A DNA stretch of 64,000 bases from UBA4582 sp965657335. GTDB taxonomy: Bacteria > Pseudomonadota > Gammaproteobacteria > Pseudomonadales > Azotimanducaceae. The stretch's first letter is position 1. Every line of letters starts with the position of its first letter. Under the pieces are notes generated by a model, which ran no database searches, had not been told where the DNA came from, and was given only the letters and a program-made list of their open reading frames with translations. This document shows, one piece after another, positions 1 through 9,479 of this stretch. The stretch covers positions 1 through 64,000 of the forward strand of contig CBFHOH010000027.1 of the NCBI GenBank assembly GCA_965657335.1, written 5' to 3'. Position numbers and translations under genes: made by a program.

Positions 1-1
1 C

Positions 2-1102
2 GTGCTCGACATCATAAAAGACTCGAACCTTCGCGGTAGGGGAGGGGCCGGCTTCCCAACCGGCATGAAGTGGAGTTTTGTACCTAAACCCGATGGCAAA
101 GGTCATCGCTACCTAGTCGCTAACGCGGATGAGATGGAACCCGGTACGTTTAAAGATCGATTGCTCATGGAGCTGGATCCTCATCAACTGATCGAAGGCA
201 TGATCCTGTCTGCCTACACACTTTCTGCGGATGTCGGCTANNNNNNNNNNGTATCCGGGTCCAAATTTTCGTTCAAGCTACATGTCCATGTGAGTGCGGG
301 CAGATATATCTGCGGCGAAGAAACCGCGCTGTTGAATTCTTTGGAAGGTAAACGGGCAACGCCGAGAACCAAACCGCCGTTTCCCCAGGTCAGTGGTCTT
401 TGGGGCAGACCAACGATCGTAAACAACGTCGAAACCCTGTGCAATATCACGCATATCATCACGTATGGTGCAGAGTGGTTCCGTCAGCTTGGCAGGGGTA
501 GCGATGGTGGCACCAAATTGTTTGGCGCCAGCGGCAGAGTGAAGCACCCTGGCTGTTGGGAACTTCCCATGGGAACGCCCATTCGCGAGATCCTAGAAGG
601 TTGTGCCGGAGGCATGGCGGACGGCTACGAATTAAAGGGCTTCTTACCCGGCGGCGCTTCAACTGATTTTCTAATTGCAGAGCATTTAGACATTCCAATG
701 GAATACGAGACGATCATGCAGGCAGGCAGTCGAATGGGAACCGGCACGATGATTATCCTCGATGATCGAGCATGCCCTGTTGGCATGATTGCTAATCTCG
801 AAAAATTCTTCGCTAGGGAATCCTGCGGTTTCTGCACACCCTGTCGTGAAGGTTTGCCTTGGGTTCAGCAGGTGCTGGATAAAATAGAAGTTGGAAATGG
901 CTCAGACTCGGACCTGGGTATTCTTGAGAAGCAAGCAAGTTTTATTGGTGCGATTGGTAATACTCACTGTGCCCACGCGCCTGGTGCAATGGAGCCGCTG
1001 GCAAGTGGTTTGAAATACTTTCGCGACGACTTTATCAATCATATCACTAGCAAATCCTGCCCTTATTCCACGAACCAATCTGCCAAGCGTGGGGTGAGCT
1101 GA
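2..1102 (+). CDS. nuoF: NADH-quinone oxidoreductase subunit F (partial, contains assembly gap)
   Basis: NADH-binding 51-kDa-type subunit of complex I; it oxidises NADH with FMN and passes electrons to its [4Fe-4S] cluster on the cytoplasmic arm. The 5' end is cut by the window edge, so the start is unknown. Visible signatures are the glycine-rich RGRGGAGFPTGMKW near the N-terminus, GRYICGEETALLNSLEG, the cluster ligands in ESCGFCTPCREG and the last cysteine in THCAHAPGA. Ten Ns at 241-250 interrupt the gene. Compared with the E. coli protein, about 30 residues between SADVGY and the GSKFSFKLHVH segment are missing, far more than ten bases can hold, although the reading frame happens to stay open. 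The stop overlaps the nuoG start (TGATG). No nuoA-E is visible; they presumably lie to the left. Confidence 0.95.
   Translation: MLDIIKDSNLRGRGGAGFPTGMKWSFVPKPDGKGHRYLVANADEMEPGTFKDRLLMELDPHQLIEGMILSAYTLSADVGXXXXVSGSKFSFKLHVHVSAGRYICGEETALLNSLEGKRATPRTKPPFPQVSGLWGRPTIVNNVETLCNITHIITYGAEWFRQLGRGSDGGTKLFGASGRVKHPGCWELPMGTPIREILEGCAGGMADGYELKGFLPGGASTDFLIAEHLDIPMEYETIMQAGSRMGTGTMIILDDRACPVGMIANLEKFFARESCGFCTPCREGLPWVQQVLDKIEVGNGSDSDLGILEKQASFIGAIGNTHCAHAPGAMEPLASGLKYFRDDFINHITSKSCPYSTNQSAKRGVS
241..250. other. assembly gap (10 N)
   Basis: Ten consecutive N characters inside nuoF. The length is probably a placeholder: alignment from memory with E. coli NuoF implies roughly 30 codons are absent here. 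Confidence 0.97.
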
Positions 1103-3768
1103 TGCCTAACATCATTGTCGACGGGCAAACTATCGAAGCTAAAGATGGCGCAAACCTTCTAGAAGTCCTGTTGAACGAAGGTATTAACGTTCCCTATTTC
1201 TGCTGGCATCCGGCCATGGGCAGTATTGGTGCATGTCGACAATGCGCAGTCGTGGGTTACGCCAACGAGGAAGATACGCGTGGCAGAATAATGATGTCGT
1301 GTATGACACCCGTATCGGAAGGTGCAAGATTCTCGGTCAACGCAGATAACGCGGAGAATTTTCGTGAATCGGTGGTTGAAAACCTGATGCTGAACCACCC
1401 TCATGATTGTCCTGTTTGTGAAGAAGGCGGTGAGTGCCATTTGCAAGATATGACGGTGATGGTGGGTCATCGCGAACGACAGTATGAGGGTTTGAAAACA
1501 ACTTATCGCAACCAGTATCTCGGCCCTTTTATTGGCCATGAAATGAACCGCTGCATCACCTGCTATCGTTGCGTGCGTTACTACAAGGATTACGCCGGTG
1601 GCGATGATCTGAGTGCTTTCGGTTCACGTGATCGTGTGTTTTTTGGTCGCGCAGAATCCGGTGTGCTGGAAAACGAATTTGCGGGCAACCTCATAGAGGT
1701 CTGCCCGACCGGCGTATTTACCGATAAGACATTTTCGAAGCACTACACTAGAAAATGGGACCTGCAAACAGCACCGACTGTTTGCCAGAGTTGTTCCCTC
1801 GGATGCAACACCTATACCTCCGAACGCTATGGCGAAGTCCGCCGGGTTCATAACAGGTATAACCATGAGGTCAATGGCTATTTCCTCTGCGACCGCGGGC
1901 GTTTTGGTGCAGGGCATGTGAATTCAGCAAATCGAATACCTCAGGCTGGAATTCGTAATTCAGACGGACGCTATGATCCTGTTGATCTTGAAACGGCGCT
2001 GTCGGCGGTGAGTGATTTGATGAGTGGCAGCGACGGATTGATAGGGATAGGCTCTCCGCGTGCTAGCCTTGAGGCGAACGAGGCCTTGATTCAGTTAGTC
2101 GGAGAAGAAAACTACTGTAATGGCATGACAGATAATCAGTGCGAGATGCACCAAGTCATCCTTGATGTGCTCGCCAGCGACTTAATCACCCCAGCGATGG
2201 CTGAGGTTGAAGATTACGATGCGATCATCATCGTCGGCGAAGACATTACAAACCACGCGCCACGGCTCGCTCTTTCCATCCGCCAGTCAATACGTCAGCG
2301 GGCAAGTGAACTGGCTGAAAGTTCGAGTATTGCACTGTGGCATGATGCAGCCGTTAGGGAACTGGCTCAGGCAGAAAAGAGCCCGCTGACCCTCTTAACG
2401 CCGATGGCTGACCGGTTAGATGACGTTGCGACACACTCGATTCGACTCGCGCCTCACGATATCATCAACAAAGTAATTGAAATCACAAATGCAGTGAACG
2501 ACGCAACACCGTCCGCTGCTCGTGAGATAGCTCAAACGCTGATCGAAGCCAAAAAGCCGTTGATAGTTTCTGGAACGAGCCTCAACAGTCCAAATATCTT
2601 AAAAGCGGCGACCAACCTTGCTATTGCCGTTGCTCAACATAATCCGGAAACAGGTATTTTTCTGTGCGCACACGAGAGCAACAGTGTGGGCGCGAGTTTG
2701 CTGGGGGGGGATCGCAGTTGTGAAGCGTTGCTCGCAGCTAAACCCAATACCGCAATTGTGCTTGAGAACGACATCTACAGCCGCTTTGCGGATGCAGTGC
2801 TTGAATCAATCGATCACCTGGTGGTGCTTACACCGCTTGACGACAGTACGGCTTCACAGGCTGACGTTGTGTTGCCAGCGGGATCGTTTGCAGAAGCTGA
2901 AGGTACCTTCATCAATAGTGAGGGGCGGTCCCAACGTTCCATGGTTGTTTTTAAACCAAAAGGAGATATTGCACCCAGCTACCATTTTTTAACACGGCTC
3001 GCTGGTCAAGCAAAACAAGCGTCAACACTCCGGTCAGAATTGGCAGCAAGACATGAAGCATTACAATCTATTACGTCAACCGCGCCTAACGAGCAATTTC
3101 GTATCGCGGGGAGTAAGGTCGCTAGGATGACACACAGGTCCAGCGGTCGCACAGCTATGTCAGCCGACATCTCTGTTCGAGAGAAAAGGCAGCCGGAGGA
3201 TGAAGAATCAGCGCTCGCATTCACAATGGAGGGAAATCAGCAACAGGCGCCAGCAGCACTACGGACCTATTCATGGTCTCCGGGATGGAATTCAAACCAG
3301 TCAATCCACAAATTTCAGGATGAGGTGGGCGGGCCAGACAGATTTGCTGTCGACAAGCGTCCATTGTTTGAGCAAACACGTCGCTTACCACCCTATGACA
3401 TATCGGTAGAAAGCGAATTTAGCCCGGGACAAATTGTCATTCTTCAACAGCATATTTTCGGCTCTGACCCAAGTAGTAACGAGGCAGAGGAAATAGCCAG
3501 TTTAATACCCGAACCTTACGTGCGTGTGAACAGCACCACAGCTTCATCGATGGCGCTGACTCATAGAGGTGGCGCGAAATGTCGAGATGTAGAGATGATG
3601 GTGCTGATAGATGACGATGTTGCCGAGGGGTGTCTGATATATCCGGCGATTCCTGCTACCGCAGCGCTTGCCGGTGTAGCATCGACCGACTTTGCTGCGA
3701 TAGAAAAATGGACAGCGGCAAGCGAGGTCGTGAAAACGACTCTTATCACGACGGATGGAGCGCGCTAA
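1102..3768 (+). CDS. nuoG: NADH-quinone oxidoreductase subunit G
   Basis: Large Fe-S subunit of complex I (888 aa), cytoplasmic arm. The N-terminal 2Fe-2S ferredoxin domain has C34, C45, C48 and C67. The His-ligated cluster motif HxxxCxxCxxxxxC is H99, C103, C106, C112. A 4Fe-4S site uses C151, C154, C157 and C201. A further cluster uses C228, C231, C235 and C263, the N7-type site seen in E. coli-like NuoG and absent from mitochondria. The rest (about 280-690) is the molybdopterin-oxidoreductase-like fold that has lost its cofactor role, followed by a poorly conserved C-terminal tail of about 190 residues. The ATG overlaps the nuoF stop and the stop overlaps nuoH (TAATG), indicating translational coupling. 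Confidence 0.96.
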   Translation: MPNIIVDGQTIEAKDGANLLEVLLNEGINVPYFCWHPAMGSIGACRQCAVVGYANEEDTRGRIMMSCMTPVSEGARFSVNADNAENFRESVVENLMLNHPHDCPVCEEGGECHLQDMTVMVGHRERQYEGLKTTYRNQYLGPFIGHEMNRCITCYRCVRYYKDYAGGDDLSAFGSRDRVFFGRAESGVLENEFAGNLIEVCPTGVFTDKTFSKHYTRKWDLQTAPTVCQSCSLGCNTYTSERYGEVRRVHNRYNHEVNGYFLCDRGRFGAGHVNSANRIPQAGIRNSDGRYDPVDLETALSAVSDLMSGSDGLIGIGSPRASLEANEALIQLVGEENYCNGMTDNQCEMHQVILDVLASDLITPAMAEVEDYDAIIIVGEDITNHAPRLALSIRQSIRQRASELAESSSIALWHDAAVRELAQAEKSPLTLLTPMADRLDDVATHSIRLAPHDIINKVIEITNAVNDATPSAAREIAQTLIEAKKPLIVSGTSLNSPNILKAATNLAIAVAQHNPETGIFLCAHESNSVGASLLGGDRSCEALLAAKPNTAIVLENDIYSRFADAVLESIDHLVVLTPLDDSTASQADVVLPAGSFAEAEGTFINSEGRSQRSMVVFKPKGDIAPSYHFLTRLAGQAKQASTLRSELAARHEALQSITSTAPNEQFRIAGSKVARMTHRSSGRTAMSADISVREKRQPEDEESALAFTMEGNQQQAPAALRTYSWSPGWNSNQSIHKFQDEVGGPDRFAVDKRPLFEQTRRLPPYDISVESEFSPGQIVILQQHIFGSDPSSNEAEEIASLIPEPYVRVNSTTASSMALTHRGGAKCRDVEMMVLIDDDVAEGCLIYPAIPATAALAGVASTDFAAIEKWTAASEVVKTTLITTDGAR

Positions 3769-4721
3769 TGGCAGAACTCGTCATATATCTGGTGATCTTT
3801 GGCACGTTATTTGGTTCATTCGCGGGCGCGGCTCTGCTGGTATGGTTTGAGCGTAGACTTTTGGGTGTATGGCAAGACCGATTAGGACCCAACCGAGTTG
3901 GATTATTTGGCGCGGGTCTGGCTGTTGCTGACATCATTAAACTCTTTGCTAAAGAGGACTGGATACCGCCATTTGCGGATCGTTTTGTGTTCGTATTCGC
4001 ACCTACTGCGATTGTCATGGCCATGCTGCTGGGATTTGCGGTCGTTCCTTATGCGCCTGACCTTTATGTCGCGGATCTGAATATTGGTCTGTTATTTTTT
4101 CTGGGTATGACCTCACTCGCTGTTTATAGCGTGTTACTCGGAGGTCTCGCGTCAAACAACAAATACGCATTGCTCGGCGGCTTGCGGTCTGCCGCACAGA
4201 TGGTCAGCTATGAGGTCTTCATGGGATTGTCACTCATGGGCGTCGTGATGCAGGCTGGCACGTTTAGTTTGGTCGACATTGTCCTATGGCAGGGCGATAA
4301 CAGCTGGTTTTTCATACCACAATTTATTGGCTTTTTGATCTTCCTGATCGCGGGCATTGCTGAAAGCCACAGATTGCCATTCGATCTACCCGAGGCTGAG
4401 CATGAGTTGGTCGCGGGATTTCATACTGAATACTCTGGTATGAAATTCGGCATGTTTATGGTCGGTGAATATCTGGGTGTGATACTTATCTCTTCGATGA
4501 TAGCGACAATCTTCTTTGGCGGTTGGTTAGGGCCAGACTTCTTACCACCTATATTTTGGTTCTTCCTGAAATCCTTTGCATTCATATGCTTTTTTATCCT
4601 ATTGCGGGCGGCGATCCCCAGACCTCGTTACGATCAACTCATGTCATTCGGGTGGAAGTACCTGCTGCCGCTGACGCTCATTAACCTTCTGGCAACGGGA
4701 GCAATTCTGTTATGGGCATGA
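3768..4721 (+). CDS. nuoH: NADH-quinone oxidoreductase subunit H
   Basis: Membrane subunit of complex I that helps form the quinone-binding chamber; 317 aa with about eight predicted helices. The hallmark loop ESHRLPFDLPEAEHELVAGF is present, followed by EYSGMKF; the N-terminal WFERRLLG...QDRLGPNRVG is also typical. An open frame extends upstream to 3630, but the ATG at 3768 gives the family's usual N-terminus and overlaps the nuoG stop by one base, so I chose it. Its end overlaps the start of nuoI by 10 bases. Confidence 0.96.
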   Translation: MAELVIYLVIFGTLFGSFAGAALLVWFERRLLGVWQDRLGPNRVGLFGAGLAVADIIKLFAKEDWIPPFADRFVFVFAPTAIVMAMLLGFAVVPYAPDLYVADLNIGLLFFLGMTSLAVYSVLLGGLASNNKYALLGGLRSAAQMVSYEVFMGLSLMGVVMQAGTFSLVDIVLWQGDNSWFFIPQFIGFLIFLIAGIAESHRLPFDLPEAEHELVAGFHTEYSGMKFGMFMVGEYLGVILISSMIATIFFGGWLGPDFLPPIFWFFLKSFAFICFFILLRAAIPRPRYDQLMSFGWKYLLPLTLINLLATGAILLWA

Positions 4722-5248
4722 TCTTGCGAGCAATCTGGAGCCAGTTGGTCACCCTGTACCGGGTATTACTACACACCTTTACACCAACCGACACGGTCGA
4801 GTACCCGGAGCAAATGCCATATCTCGCGCCAAGATATCGAGGTCGAATCGTGTTGACGCGCGATCCAGGTGGTGAAGAGCGATGTGTTGCTTGCAATTTG
4901 TGTGCGGTGGCATGTCCGGTTGATTGTATTGCGTTACAAAAAACCGAAGACGAGCACGGTCGTTGGTATGCAGATTTTTTTCGTATCAACTTCTCCCGCT
5001 GCATTATGTGTGGGCTGTGCGAGGAAGCTTGCCCAACCTATGCGATTCAACTTACGCCCGACTTTGAAATGTGTGAATACGACCGACAAAACATGGTCTA
5101 TGAAAAAGAACATTTACTCATTAGTGGCCAGGGAAAATATCCTGGCTATAGCTTTTACCACGTTGCTGGTAAAGCGATAAAAGATAAAGACAAAGGTGAA
5201 TCCTTAAACGAGGCGACACCCATAGATGTGAGAAGCTTATTGCCATAG
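4712..5248 (+). CDS. nuoI: NADH-quinone oxidoreductase subunit I
   Basis: Ferredoxin-like subunit of complex I (178 aa) carrying two 4Fe-4S clusters, at the junction of the peripheral and membrane arms. The ligands are C58, C61, C64 and C68 (CVACNLCAVACPVDC) and C97, C100, C103 and C107 (CIMCGLCEEACP). The N-terminal amphipathic segment fits membrane association. An alternative ATG two codons later (4718) would give an ATGA overlap with nuoH; either start fits. Confidence 0.96.
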   Translation: MGMILRAIWSQLVTLYRVLLHTFTPTDTVEYPEQMPYLAPRYRGRIVLTRDPGGEERCVACNLCAVACPVDCIALQKTEDEHGRWYADFFRINFSRCIMCGLCEEACPTYAIQLTPDFEMCEYDRQNMVYEKEHLLISGQGKYPGYSFYHVAGKAIKDKDKGESLNEATPIDVRSLLP

Positions 5249-5273
5249 TTTAATTTACAAGACAGGTTTTTTT

Positions 5274-5795
5274 ATGCTGGAACTAGGACTGTTCTACATA
5301 GCGGCAACCGTATCACTCGTTTCTACCATTCTGTCGGTCACGAGATATAACGCTGCCCATGCTCTGATCTATCTGATCATCTCTCTTCTTGCTTCTGCCA
5401 TTATCTTCTATCTTGTTGGTGCGCCATTTGCCGCCGTGCTTGAGGTTGTTATTTATGCGGGCGCCATAATGGTCCTATTTGTCTTTGTTATCATGATGCT
5501 AAACCTTGGCGCTTCCGGTGATACTGAAGAGCATGCCTTGCTGAACCCATCCATGTGGATAGGGCCCTCAATTCTTTGTGCTGTCCTTTTTTGTGAAATT
5601 GTTTACGTATTGAGCGGCGCCCAACAAACCTTAGCCGGACAAGTGATTGGTCCCAAGGTGGTTGGTCTAGAGCTATTTGGTCCTTATGTGCTGGCGGTGG
5701 AGCTCGCCTCAATGTTGTTGTTGGCAGCACTGGTGGGCGCCTATCATTTAGGGCGGCGATATTTTATCGATGTTCGGGGGCCAGACAATGGGTGA
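5274..5795 (+). CDS. nuoJ: NADH-quinone oxidoreductase subunit J
   Basis: Membrane subunit of complex I, 173 aa with about five transmembrane helices. The typical third-helix motif VIYAGAIMVLFVFVIMMLN is seen around residues 60-80. It starts 25 bases after nuoI with AGACAGG upstream, the only appreciable gap within this part of the operon except the 3 bases before nuoL, and its 3' end overlaps the likely nuoK start. Confidence 0.94.
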   Translation: MLELGLFYIAATVSLVSTILSVTRYNAAHALIYLIISLLASAIIFYLVGAPFAAVLEVVIYAGAIMVLFVFVIMMLNLGASGDTEEHALLNPSMWIGPSILCAVLFCEIVYVLSGAQQTLAGQVIGPKVVGLELFGPYVLAVELASMLLLAALVGAYHLGRRYFIDVRGPDNG

Positions 5796-6105
5796 GGCCG
5801 TCGCAATTCCCATGACTCACGGACTGCTGTTAGCCGCGATGCTTTTCACCATAGGCCTACTCGGTGTGTTGGTGAGAAGAAATATCATTCTGATTCTTAT
5901 GTCGCTGGAGATCATGCTGAATGCCTGCGGTCTGGCGTTTATTGTTGCAGGCGCGCACTGGGGTATTGCTGATGGACAGATAATGTTTATGTTCATCCTC
6001 AGCATCGCCGCTGCAGAAGTCTCTATCGCGCTCGGATTACTACTTCAAGTGCATCGTCGATTCCACTCCTTGGACATTGACCAGGCTAGCGGGATGAGGG
6101 GCTAA
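5788..6105 (+). CDS. nuoK: NADH-quinone oxidoreductase subunit K
   Basis: Small three-helix proton-pumping subunit of complex I. With the ATG at 5788 the protein is 105 aa and the membrane glutamates fall at E41 (SLEIMLNACG) and E77 (SIAAAEVSIAL), matching E36 and E72 of E. coli with a five-residue offset. The open frame begins at 5770, but 5788 has a G-rich ribosome site and overlaps the nuoJ stop by 8 bases. An ATG at 5812 (97 aa) is also possible. Confidence 0.94.
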   Translation: MGEAVAIPMTHGLLLAAMLFTIGLLGVLVRRNIILILMSLEIMLNACGLAFIVAGAHWGIADGQIMFMFILSIAAAEVSIALGLLLQVHRRFHSLDIDQASGMRG

Positions 6106-6108
6106 GTT

Positions 6109-7950
6109 ATGGCTGATCTTCTTTTTCTGATCCCTCTGTCGCCTCTAGTTGGGTTCCTTGTGCTGTTTTGCACCCTAGGCAATCTGCCAAGAAAAGTAGT
6201 AGCCGTGGTGGGCATTGGCAGTATCGCCATTTCTGCCTTAATCACCGTTTTTGTGGGCAAGTCGCTATTGGGAACTGAGATGCCACTTAGCGCCGAAATT
6301 TATACTTGGATCAACGTCGGTGGGTTCGCACCAGCGGTCAGCTTTTATGTAGATGGACTCACGCTGACGATGATGTCGGTCATTACCGGGGTGGGTTTGC
6401 TCATCCACATCTATTCATCGGCATTTATGTGGGACGACAAGGACTATAGTCGTTTCTTCTCATACATGAACCTTTTTGTCTCGGCCATGCTGGTACTTGT
6501 TCTTGCCGACAATCTGTTACTGCTATTTGTTGGTTGGGAGGGTGTGGGGCTATGTAGCTATCTGCTGGTCGGATTCTGGCATGAAGATCCAGCTAATGGC
6601 GCAGCGGCAAGAAAAGCGTTCATTGTTACGCGGATCGGTGACGCTGCGATGGCACTTGGGCTTTTTATTCTGTTCCACCAACTGGGTACTCTGGACTTTA
6701 TACCGCTTGCAATCGCCGCGCAGGAGGTATGGCCAAACGGAAGCACGATGCTGACAATTGCGTGCCTCTTGCTATTGGGTGGGGCAGTGGGAAAATCTGC
6801 TCAACTTCCGCTGCAGACCTGGTTGCCAGATGCCATGGCTGGCCCTACCCCGGTCAGTGCTTTGATTCATGCCGCGACGATGGTGACTGCGGGTGTATAT
6901 CTGATTGCACGAACGCACGATTTGTTTTTGCTATCACCGACGGCGCTGCATACGGTTGCCGTTGTCGGAGGAATGACTCTCATCGTGGCGGCATTTACTG
7001 CGATGACACAAAACGACATCAAGCGAATTCTTGCTTATTCAACAATAAGCCAAATCGGCTATATGTTCCTCGCGCTCGGTGTTGGCGCGTGGGCATCCAG
7101 TGTGTTTCATCTGATGACTCACGCTTTTTTCAAGGCGCTGCTATTCCTTGGTGCGGGTGCGGTGATCTTCAGCCTGCATCACGAACATAATATACTGAAG
7201 ATGGGAGGTCTCAGAACCCGACTCCCCGTTGCTTTCTGGAGCTTCATGATTGGCAGTGCGGCGCTTGCAGCGCTACCACTTACCTCAGGCTTTTACTCGA
7301 AAGACGCCATACTGTTATCCGCTTACCACGCTAGTTGGAACGGTCCTCTATTATGGGGTGTGGGTTTACTTGGCGCTTTGCTCACCTCCATTTATAGCTT
7401 CAGACTGGTGTTTCTTGTTTTCTTTGGCGAAATCAAAACCGAACCGGAAGCCCCGGCCAACTGGGGTATGGCAGGTCCACTCGTCATTTTATGCGTACTT
7501 GCTCTCGCAGGAGGACTTGTCTCGATACCGGTCGAAGCTGTTTTTCCTGCCGCGAGCAAACTCGACCACACAGGACTGATTCCTATAGTCACCGCTGCTA
7601 TACCCGCGTTGGGCGTATTTATCGCCTATCTGCTTTTCCTAAGGCGCAGTGTAGATATCTCGGCGATGACCCAATCACCCCTTGGGAAATCACTAATTCG
7701 ATTTTTTTACAGTCACTGGGCCATGGATTGGCTCTATGAAAAGATCTTCGTCATCCCCTATACCTGGTTCGCAAAAATTAATCGGACAGACTTTATCGAC
7801 AACATTTACGGCGGGATTGCCGTTCTCATGCTCTGGGCAAATAGAATCAGCGTGCAAACTCAGACCGGTCAACTCAGAACCTACGCAGGGACAATGGTTC
7901 TTGGCTTAGTGTTGATCATCGCTCTCATGCTGGGAGTTCGTGCATCATGA
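6109..7950 (+). CDS. nuoL: NADH-quinone oxidoreductase subunit L
   Basis: Distal antiporter-like proton-pumping subunit of complex I, 613 aa, with about 16 helices including the long lateral helix at the C-terminal end. The key channel residues are conserved at the same numbers as in E. coli: E144 in VGWEGVGLCSYL and K229 in GAVGKSAQLPLQTWLPDAM. The downstream AGPTPVSALIHAATMVTAGV is the family hallmark. Three bases separate it from nuoK and its stop overlaps nuoM (ATGA). Confidence 0.96.
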   Translation: MADLLFLIPLSPLVGFLVLFCTLGNLPRKVVAVVGIGSIAISALITVFVGKSLLGTEMPLSAEIYTWINVGGFAPAVSFYVDGLTLTMMSVITGVGLLIHIYSSAFMWDDKDYSRFFSYMNLFVSAMLVLVLADNLLLLFVGWEGVGLCSYLLVGFWHEDPANGAAARKAFIVTRIGDAAMALGLFILFHQLGTLDFIPLAIAAQEVWPNGSTMLTIACLLLLGGAVGKSAQLPLQTWLPDAMAGPTPVSALIHAATMVTAGVYLIARTHDLFLLSPTALHTVAVVGGMTLIVAAFTAMTQNDIKRILAYSTISQIGYMFLALGVGAWASSVFHLMTHAFFKALLFLGAGAVIFSLHHEHNILKMGGLRTRLPVAFWSFMIGSAALAALPLTSGFYSKDAILLSAYHASWNGPLLWGVGLLGALLTSIYSFRLVFLVFFGEIKTEPEAPANWGMAGPLVILCVLALAGGLVSIPVEAVFPAASKLDHTGLIPIVTAAIPALGVFIAYLLFLRRSVDISAMTQSPLGKSLIRFFYSHWAMDWLYEKIFVIPYTWFAKINRTDFIDNIYGGIAVLMLWANRISVQTQTGQLRTYAGTMVLGLVLIIALMLGVRAS

Positions 7951-9479
7951 TCATGTTACTAACGATACTGACATTATTTATCGGCGGTCTCGTTGCTTGG
8001 TCGATTGAAGCCTGGAATAAAGATCTACCACGATGGATATCTGTTGGTACCTGTTTTATCGCGTCGATACTGATCGCAACGCTTTATTTTCAACCGACCC
8101 AGCAAGAGCTGATGTTAGCCGGTGTTTCATCAACTTGGTATGAAGTGTTAAGTATTCCGTGGATTCCGCGTTTTGGTATTGGGTTCGTCTTGGCTATTGA
8201 TGGGCTGAGTCTTTTGATGGTCTCACTCACGCTCTTTCTTGGCTTTATTGCAATACTTTCATCTTGGGACGAAATCGAACGTCGCCCCGGCTTTTTTCAG
8301 TTCAATCTCATGTGGACACTGGCTGGCGTCGTGGGCGTGTTTGTAGCGCTTGACCTGTTTCTGTTTTTCTTCTTCTGGGAGGTCATGCTAATACCTATGT
8401 ACCTGCTCATTGCCATATGGGGACACGAGAACAAAGCCTATGCCGCAATGAAGTTTTTCCTCTTCACTCAGGTCAGCGGACTGATTATGTTAGTGGCAAT
8501 CTTGGCGCTAGTCCTCGGGGTCGCTGGTACAGGGGCGCCATTAACGTTCAACTATTTCGACCTAATGGGACACCAACTTGGAGAGGGTCTCTCGTTCTGG
8601 TTAATGTGCGGCTTTTTTGTGGCGTTTGTTGTCAAACTACCCGGATTTCCATTCCACACCTGGCTGCCAGACGCGCACACGCAGGCACCAACGGCTGCCA
8701 GCGTTTTGCTGGCAGGCATCTTATTGAAAACCGGCGCCTATGGTCTCATTCGCTTCACGGTACCGCTTTTTCCAGAGGCGGCAGCGGACATCGCCGGCGT
8801 TGCGATGACGCTCGGTGCGATAAGTATCGTTTACGGTGCGCTACTTGCTTTTGCCCAAACTGATTTCAAACGTCTTGTTGCCTACAGTAGTGTCAGTCAC
8901 ATGGGTTTTGTTCTGGTTGGGGTGTTTGCTTGGACCGAGCTCACGATTCAAGGTTCGGTGATGCAGATGGTCGCGCACGGTCTGTCAACCGCTGCTTTGT
9001 TTATGATCGCAGGCGCGCTTCAACATAGATTACACACGCGAGATATGACTCGAATGGGGGGGATCTGGCATTCAGCTCCGAGGATGGGTGCCGTCGCAAT
9101 GTTCTTCATCATTGCCTCTCTTGGTATGCCTGGCTTAGGCAATTTTGTTGGCGAGTTTCTCATACTTTTAGGCGCATTCAGCATCAATAAAACCATCACT
9201 GTCATCGCCACAATGGGGCTGATCACTGGCGCAGTTTATGGGCTAATTGCCATGCAACGCGTGTTTCAGGGTAAAAAGTCCAGCGACGCGGAAATTTCGG
9301 GCATAAAATTCGGAGACTTTGGCGGCCGGGAAATGGCTGCAATGATTCCCATGATTATCGCGCTCACATGGATTGGCGTTTATCCTCAGCCGGTGTTCGA
9401 TCTCGTTGACCCTGTCTTAGCTAGCTTGTATGAACTGACTCTCGGTACCTCGTCTCAGTGGATAGGAGCAAGCCGATGA
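7947..9479 (+). CDS. nuoM: NADH-quinone oxidoreductase subunit M
   Basis: Antiporter-like proton-pumping subunit of complex I, 510 aa, about 14 helices. The channel pair is E145 (FFFWEVMLIPMYLLI) and K230 (FVVKLPGFPFHTWLPDAHT). The hallmark QAPTAASVLLAGILLKTGAY follows. The ATGA overlap with nuoL and ATGA overlap with nuoN show tight coupling. Confidence 0.96.
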   Translation: MIMLLTILTLFIGGLVAWSIEAWNKDLPRWISVGTCFIASILIATLYFQPTQQELMLAGVSSTWYEVLSIPWIPRFGIGFVLAIDGLSLLMVSLTLFLGFIAILSSWDEIERRPGFFQFNLMWTLAGVVGVFVALDLFLFFFFWEVMLIPMYLLIAIWGHENKAYAAMKFFLFTQVSGLIMLVAILALVLGVAGTGAPLTFNYFDLMGHQLGEGLSFWLMCGFFVAFVVKLPGFPFHTWLPDAHTQAPTAASVLLAGILLKTGAYGLIRFTVPLFPEAAADIAGVAMTLGAISIVYGALLAFAQTDFKRLVAYSSVSHMGFVLVGVFAWTELTIQGSVMQMVAHGLSTAALFMIAGALQHRLHTRDMTRMGGIWHSAPRMGAVAMFFIIASLGMPGLGNFVGEFLILLGAFSINKTITVIATMGLITGAVYGLIAMQRVFQGKKSSDAEISGIKFGDFGGREMAAMIPMIIALTWIGVYPQPVFDLVDPVLASLYELTLGTSSQWIGASR

